The notes under the pieces: model-generated | The model's database searches: none | What the model was told of the DNA's origin: nothing | The model's input: only the letters and a program-made list of their open reading frames with translations | Shown here: piece after piece, positions 6,383 to 10,013 of the stretch | Layout of the letters: each line of letters starts with the position of its first letter | How positions within the stretch are numbered: position 1 is the first letter of the stretch | Source of the DNA: an uncultured bacterium | GTDB lineage: Bacteria > Cloacimonadota > Cloacimonadia > Cloacimonadales > Cloacimonadaceae | Length of the DNA stretch: 10,013 nucleotides | Assembly (NCBI GenBank): GCA_937924555.1 | Contig: CALDSN010000230.1 | Coordinates: 1 to 10,013, forward strand | Direction of reading: 5' to 3' | Made by a program: the position numbers and the translations under genes

Positions 6383-7173
6383 GCCCAGACATTTCAGAAT
6401 CCCAATTAGTACTTCCAGCACTCTATGTCCTACAGAATAATGGTGGAATAGCAACAACAACTATATTGATCAATGAGATAAGAGAATTACTAAATCCTAG
6501 TGGCCATGATGCTGAAATTATTGATGGTAGGAATGATGATTATTACTCTCAAAAGGTTCGCAACTTAAAAAGCCACAATACATTAATAAAATTGGGCTTT
6601 GCATCATATGCCAATCGTGCCTATAGCCTTACTCCTCAAGGGTACAAGTACCTAGTTAAGAACCTCGGCCAATTCTTATATGGAATAAGAAGTGATTTTG
6701 AACTTGATGATAAGTTAGAGTTTTTCCGAAAATTAGCTTCTTCTTCAACCAAAGCTATAATCCCAATGTATGAAGATTTAGATATGGCAGTTATGCTTAC
6801 TGAGGGATATACAAAAAAAATACATAAGGAAGTTGTCGTAAGATCACAAAAACTAAGGGATTACGCCTACCAGTACTTCAATGATAACTGCATTTCTTAC
6901 TGCCATTGCTGTCATTTTGATGCAAACAGTTTCTATGGGTCTGACTTAAGTAAAGGATATGTCGAAATACACCATATCAAACCAATCTCGGCTTATATAG
7001 ACGAAGATTTCGAACAAACTCTTGGATCTGCTATTAGTAATGTTATCCCTGTATGCGCTAACTGCCATAGGATTATACACCGGTCTCCAAAGGTCTGCCT
7101 AGCAATACCAACAATTGTTACTGCAATAAAGACAAATGGTTATTTCAACTCTAAGAATAGGATTACTTTCTAG
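6379..7173 (+). CDS. HNH restriction endonuclease with N-terminal winged-helix domain
   Basis: The ATG overlaps the methyltransferase stop as ATGA, with AAGGAG 7 to 12 nt upstream inside that gene, so translation is coupled. The 264-aa protein has an N-terminal winged-helix-like domain (about 10-95) resembling the Mrr N-terminal domain, with QLVLPALYVLQNNGG at the start and YSLTPQGYKYL at its end. The C-terminal nuclease has CHCC (zinc pair Cys175/Cys178), VEIHHIKPI (catalytic His199/His200), NVIPVCANCH (Asn221, zinc pair Cys226/Cys229, His230) and a final His234: a complete beta-beta-alpha HNH site. It would cut DNA not protected by the partner enzyme. A modification-dependent nuclease is an alternative, but the overlapping methyltransferase makes a classical type II pair more likely. 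No controller protein gene is seen. Confidence 0.85.
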   Translation: MSPDISESQLVLPALYVLQNNGGIATTTILINEIRELLNPSGHDAEIIDGRNDDYYSQKVRNLKSHNTLIKLGFASYANRAYSLTPQGYKYLVKNLGQFLYGIRSDFELDDKLEFFRKLASSSTKAIIPMYEDLDMAVMLTEGYTKKIHKEVVVRSQKLRDYAYQYFNDNCISYCHCCHFDANSFYGSDLSKGYVEIHHIKPISAYIDEDFEQTLGSAISNVIPVCANCHRIIHRSPKVCLAIPTIVTAIKTNGYFNSKNRITF

Positions 7174-7521
7174 TTAGTATAAGTTATTTTGTTATATTCT
7201 ATCAATGAGATGTTGCAGTATATCTCAATAATGGTGTTTTGATTACATTACCTGCTTAATGATAGAGCAGTTTTAGAAGAGACATCCATCTGTTTCTTGC
7301 TCCTTATCGATTTTCATATTCATCTGCCTCAGTATGTTACAAGATGAGAATAATACTTACAAATGATGGATATTCTTAATGCATTGTGTCCCCGATACTT
7401 AATAAATATTCCAAAACTTCAATATCTCTACTATATCAAGCCTTTTTGCCCATATTTTCATGGACAAGATTAGCAAACTATAGATTATGGCTCCATAGGG
7501 CATGGCTTACCCCCTTCCCTT

Positions 7522-7533
7522 GTTGTTAACAAC
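7522..7533. promoter_or_regulatory. 12-bp perfect palindrome GTTGTTAACAAC upstream of the primase gene
   Basis: A perfect 12-bp dyad 75 bp before the primase start codon, in otherwise unstructured DNA. Such short dyads are typical operator shapes for dimeric repressors of phage or plasmid replication operons. No second copy is seen nearby and no regulator gene is in the window, so the role is inferred only from position and symmetry. Confidence 0.3.
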
Positions 7534-7581
7534 TTGTAATAGCGTCAGTTAGGCTGGCAGTTGTGGGATTAACGATTTAGA

Positions 7582-7600
7582 TAGGCAGACCGCCTAAAGG
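7582..7600 (+). promoter_or_regulatory. Small hairpin abutting the primase ribosome binding site
   Basis: TAGGC (7582-7586) and GCCTA (7592-7596) form a perfect 5-bp stem with loop AGACC, directly followed by AAGG (7597-7600), the likely Shine-Dalgarno sequence 7 nt before the ATG at 7608. The stem may limit or position ribosome access, but it is short and could be chance. Confidence 0.3.
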
Positions 7601-7607
7601 CTTGTAT

Positions 7608-8672
7608 ATGTTAAGCTTAACTCCTTGTGTATCGCGGTCAGATGAACCTACCGCCTATTGTATTAACGCTTCGGAGCTTCCCTGCCCCGAAGACCCTCTC
7701 AGTAATGACATTATCCGCCATCCAATCACGGTTGGGCGGAGCGTTAAGTTTCCTGAGAATATCACCATTCGAGATATCGCCTATGTGATGGATGGCATCC
7801 AACAAGGCGATTATGAGGGTTACAATCTAAAGGGAGCCATCACCAACCTGCGCAAAATGACCGACAAAGATGCGCAGCGCAACGCTAAAGCGACTCTTCC
7901 CTGGTTCTGTGGGTCTCTGATGCACCACAAGCGCAGTAATGCCAATGTGGAAAAAGCGCAGTTCCAGATTTTCGACCTCGACCATGTAGCCAATCCTGAA
8001 GCTATCAAACAGATTGCCATCAGTAAGTTGCCATACATCCGCTATGCTTTCCTAAGCGCTGTGGATGGGGTGAAACTGATAGCTCAATTCGCCAAACCGA
8101 TAACCGTGGAAACCGTTTACAAACGGATTTACACCTTCCTTGCGCTTCAAATCGAGTGGGCTGTTAAGCACATTTGCGATTTCACCTCAGATTGGTCTCG
8201 TGCCTGTTTCATGAGCTACGACCCCAATCTGCTTATCAACCATCATTGCCAAGCTCTTGACCCTTCTGTTACTTACAAACAAGCATGCAGTGTAATGGAA
8301 ATACCCTTCCCCAAGGACCCAAACTCCAAGGGGATTGATACATCGACCTTCAAACTTCCCCCCAATATAAGCAAGCCTGATAAATACGGCGTAAAATCCT
8401 CTACTGATAGCGATTACGCCAAAGCAGAGCAAGTGATAAGCGTCATGAGCCAAATCACCATCAGCTACCGCGATTGGATAAAGCTTGGTCAGGCTCTGTA
8501 TGCGGGCTTTGGTGAACAGGGGAAAGCTTTGTGGGATATGTTCTTAAGCAACCCGAACTATCAAGACACCCAGCGTCAACTCGATGTGCATTGGCACAGC
8601 TTTCGCAGCGTGCATTCCGTCCGCCTGGCATCCCTTTTCTATGTTGCCGAGAAATATGGAGTTAAGCTATGA
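7608..8672 (+). CDS. Primase-like protein with BT4734-like N-terminal and PriCT_2 C-terminal domains
   Basis: The ATG at 7608 follows AAAGG by 7 nt; an in-frame TTG at 7602 is less likely. The 354-aa protein has a BT4734-like (VirE N-terminal-like) region at about 40-215, with the acidic FDLDH motif (122-126), a segment YAFLSAVDGVKLIAQF and the RACFMSYDP motif (198-206). This is the region resembling archaeo-eukaryotic-type primase catalytic domains. A PriCT_2 domain follows at about 270-350, with SYRDWIKLGQALYAGFGEQG and ALWDMFLSN. Such proteins make or prepare primers for replication of phages, plasmids and integrated elements. The gene overlaps the helicase gene by ATGA, so the two form one operon and likely one replication complex. 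Base composition is similar to the left part of the window and unlike the RM genes. Confidence 0.85.
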   Translation: MLSLTPCVSRSDEPTAYCINASELPCPEDPLSNDIIRHPITVGRSVKFPENITIRDIAYVMDGIQQGDYEGYNLKGAITNLRKMTDKDAQRNAKATLPWFCGSLMHHKRSNANVEKAQFQIFDLDHVANPEAIKQIAISKLPYIRYAFLSAVDGVKLIAQFAKPITVETVYKRIYTFLALQIEWAVKHICDFTSDWSRACFMSYDPNLLINHHCQALDPSVTYKQACSVMEIPFPKDPNSKGIDTSTFKLPPNISKPDKYGVKSSTDSDYAKAEQVISVMSQITISYRDWIKLGQALYAGFGEQGKALWDMFLSNPNYQDTQRQLDVHWHSFRSVHSVRLASLFYVAEKYGVKL

Positions 8673-10013
8673 GCACGCAAGCAAATCAACAAACGGAACT
8701 TATGGAGAGAGCGGAGGGGGTGCAAACCCTCTCCCTTCCCTCCGGTATTGGCTCAAGTGATGCCGGTGCAAGCAGTATCTTCATTACCAATTATGGCGAT
8801 AATCACCGCTATATCCGCGATGAGGAACGCTGGCTGTTTTGGGATGGTGCGCATTGGAAGGCGGACATCAAAGCGCAAGAACTGCTTAATAATCTTGAAG
8901 ATATGCGCCATAAGCTGAATGCCTTGCCCCCCAATTACCATCTGGAAAAGATTGCCAAGAACCTTGCTAACCATCGCAGTTTGATACAGATACGCAAATA
9001 CTTGGAAACACGCAACGAGCTTAGTTTGCTAAGCAGTGATTGCGATGCCCACAGCCATCTCTGCGCCTTCGAAAACGGGGTGTATAACACGGAAACCAAT
9101 CAGTTTATCAGCGACCCCCAAAGCATCCGCTCCTTGTATCTCACCCGCCGTATCCACACCGCCTATGATGCCCAGGCAAGCTGCGAAAAGTGGAAAGAGT
9201 TTCTCTCCACCATCTTTTGCGATGATGAGGAGCTTGCTTCTTTTGTGCAAAAGGCTGTGGGGCTGTCCTTAAGCGGAGTGGTCAGCGAGGAAAAGCTGTT
9301 CTTTGCCTTTGGCAGCGGAGCAAACGGGAAAACCACTTTCTTTGAGGTGTTAAACCGCATCTTTGGCGATTTTCACCGCGAGATAGACCCCATCATCTTG
9401 CTAAAAACCAAGTCCCCCGACCAGCGTTTGCTTCTGGAAAACATGGCAAACCTGCGCGCCATTCGCTTTGCCACATCCAATGAACTGCCCAACAGAGCCA
9501 GCTATAACGACATGGCGGTGAAGCAATTAAGCAGTCGTGACCCGCTTAACGCCAAAGTGGTGTATCAAAGTGTATGCTCTTTCAAACCCACCCACAAGCT
9601 GTGGATACGAAGCAATCACAAGCCCAAGTTCGATGTCCGCGATGGCGGAATGCTCCGGCGCATCTGCCTCATCCCCTTTGTGCATAAAGTGCCAAGCAGT
9701 GAGATGATAGAACGCTATGAGGACATTCTGCTCCGTGAACAAAAAGGCATCCTCAATTGGATTGTGGAAGGTTGGAAGCTATACCAAAAAGAGGGGTTGA
9801 AACAGCTCCCGTCCATAGCCATTAAGTGTATGGCAGAATATGAACTTGAGTGTGACAACTTAAAGCAGTTTATTGAGGAGACCTGCCTTGTGGATAGCCC
9901 CTCAGAGGCAAATGCCAACTCTGTTAAACTGAAGGACTTCACTTCTGCATACAACAACTGGTGCATGGAGAATAAGCTAAAAGGGAGCAATTCCCGCTCC
10001 CTGGCGGAAGAAC
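8669..10013 (+). CDS. D5/P4-family phage or plasmid primase-helicase, C-terminal end outside window
   Basis: The ATG overlaps the upstream stop (ATGA) and the frame stays open for 448 codons to the window edge. An N-terminal D5_N-like region (about 40-200) includes WLFWDGAHWK, CAFENGVYN and FVQKAVGLSLSG. It is followed by a superfamily 3 helicase ATPase: Walker A GSGANGKTTF (215-224), ATSNELP (268-274), SRDPLNAK (289-296), and RSNHKPKF (314-321) with GMLRRICLIPF (327-337), which carries the sensor and arginine-finger residues. This is the DNA helicase that unwinds the origin and works with the primase encoded just before. Canonical members have TGGD where this has SSRD, a common kind of variation. 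The missing part is probably the C-terminal winged-helix region. Gene pair and family point to a prophage, satellite or plasmid replication module. Confidence 0.92.
   Translation, partial: MSTQANQQTELMERAEGVQTLSLPSGIGSSDAGASSIFITNYGDNHRYIRDEERWLFWDGAHWKADIKAQELLNNLEDMRHKLNALPPNYHLEKIAKNLANHRSLIQIRKYLETRNELSLLSSDCDAHSHLCAFENGVYNTETNQFISDPQSIRSLYLTRRIHTAYDAQASCEKWKEFLSTIFCDDEELASFVQKAVGLSLSGVVSEEKLFFAFGSGANGKTTFFEVLNRIFGDFHREIDPIILLKTKSPDQRLLLENMANLRAIRFATSNELPNRASYNDMAVKQLSSRDPLNAKVVYQSVCSFKPTHKLWIRSNHKPKFDVRDGGMLRRICLIPFVHKVPSSEMIERYEDILLREQKGILNWIVEGWKLYQKEGLKQLPSIAIKCMAEYELECDNLKQFIEETCLVDSPSEANANSVKLKDFTSAYNNWCMENKLKGSNSRSLAEE

Larger units (their letters stand above)
7174..7607 (+). other. 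434-bp gene-free leader before the primase operon
   Basis: No coding frame is supported on either strand. Just after the endonuclease stop there is a weak inverted repeat (TGAGAT 7206-7211 with ATCTCA 7222-7227) without a T-run, so no clear terminator. Near the right end are a 12-bp palindrome (7522-7533) and a small hairpin at the primase ribosome binding site (7582-7596). The position before replication genes would suit an operator or origin, but I see no iterons or DnaA-box clusters. Confidence 0.4.

Noticed and set aside
1..10013. Depletion of GATC as a trace of the restriction system
   Set aside because: GATC occurs repeatedly through the window, including inside the RM genes, so there is no visible avoidance; this does not settle the enzyme's target.

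Overview
The window is the left end of an assembled contig from a bacterium, probably a metagenome or draft genome. Its first 46 bases are Illumina sequencing adapter, not genome. GC content is moderate over most of the window and clearly lower in the restriction-modification genes. No rRNA, tRNA or integrase gene is visible, so taxonomy cannot be fixed. The EF-G-like GTPase, the BT4734-type primase and the REP-associated transposase occur together in anaerobic Gram-negative lineages. A Cloacimonadota- or Bacteroidetes-like host is a guess only.

Layout. (1) 47-1138, minus strand: the N-terminal 364 residues of an EF-G-like translational GTPase, with its own promoter, cut by the contig end. 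(2) 1393-2548, minus strand: a compact three-gene operon of unknown function (a 58-aa protein, then two tandem paralogues of about 150 aa), ending in a strong intrinsic terminator. (3) 2677-3243, plus strand: a divergent unknown gene with an 8-bp tandem repeat inside its coding sequence. (4) 3439-4583: a REP-associated (IS200-like, HUH/Y1) transposase gene between two nearly identical 220-bp palindromic modules. To its right lies a broken copy (4750-4906) of the 3' end of the gene in (3). (5) 5261-7173: an AT-rich two-gene restriction-modification system, a D12-class adenine methyltransferase overlapping an HNH endonuclease by ATGA. (6) 7608-10013: a replication module, a BT4734-like/PriCT_2 primase overlapping by ATGA a D5/P4-family primase-helicase that runs off the right edge.

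Interpretation. From about 1.4 kb onward this reads as an accessory island: unknown small genes, a REP/RAYT element, a defence cassette, and a phage- or plasmid-type replication module. The primase pair suggests an integrated element continuing to the right. The RM genes would protect it or the host. The most interesting parts are the REPIN-like modules bracketing the transposase, the 8-bp repeat that could switch a gene on and off, and the uncharacterised divergent gene cluster at 1442-3243.
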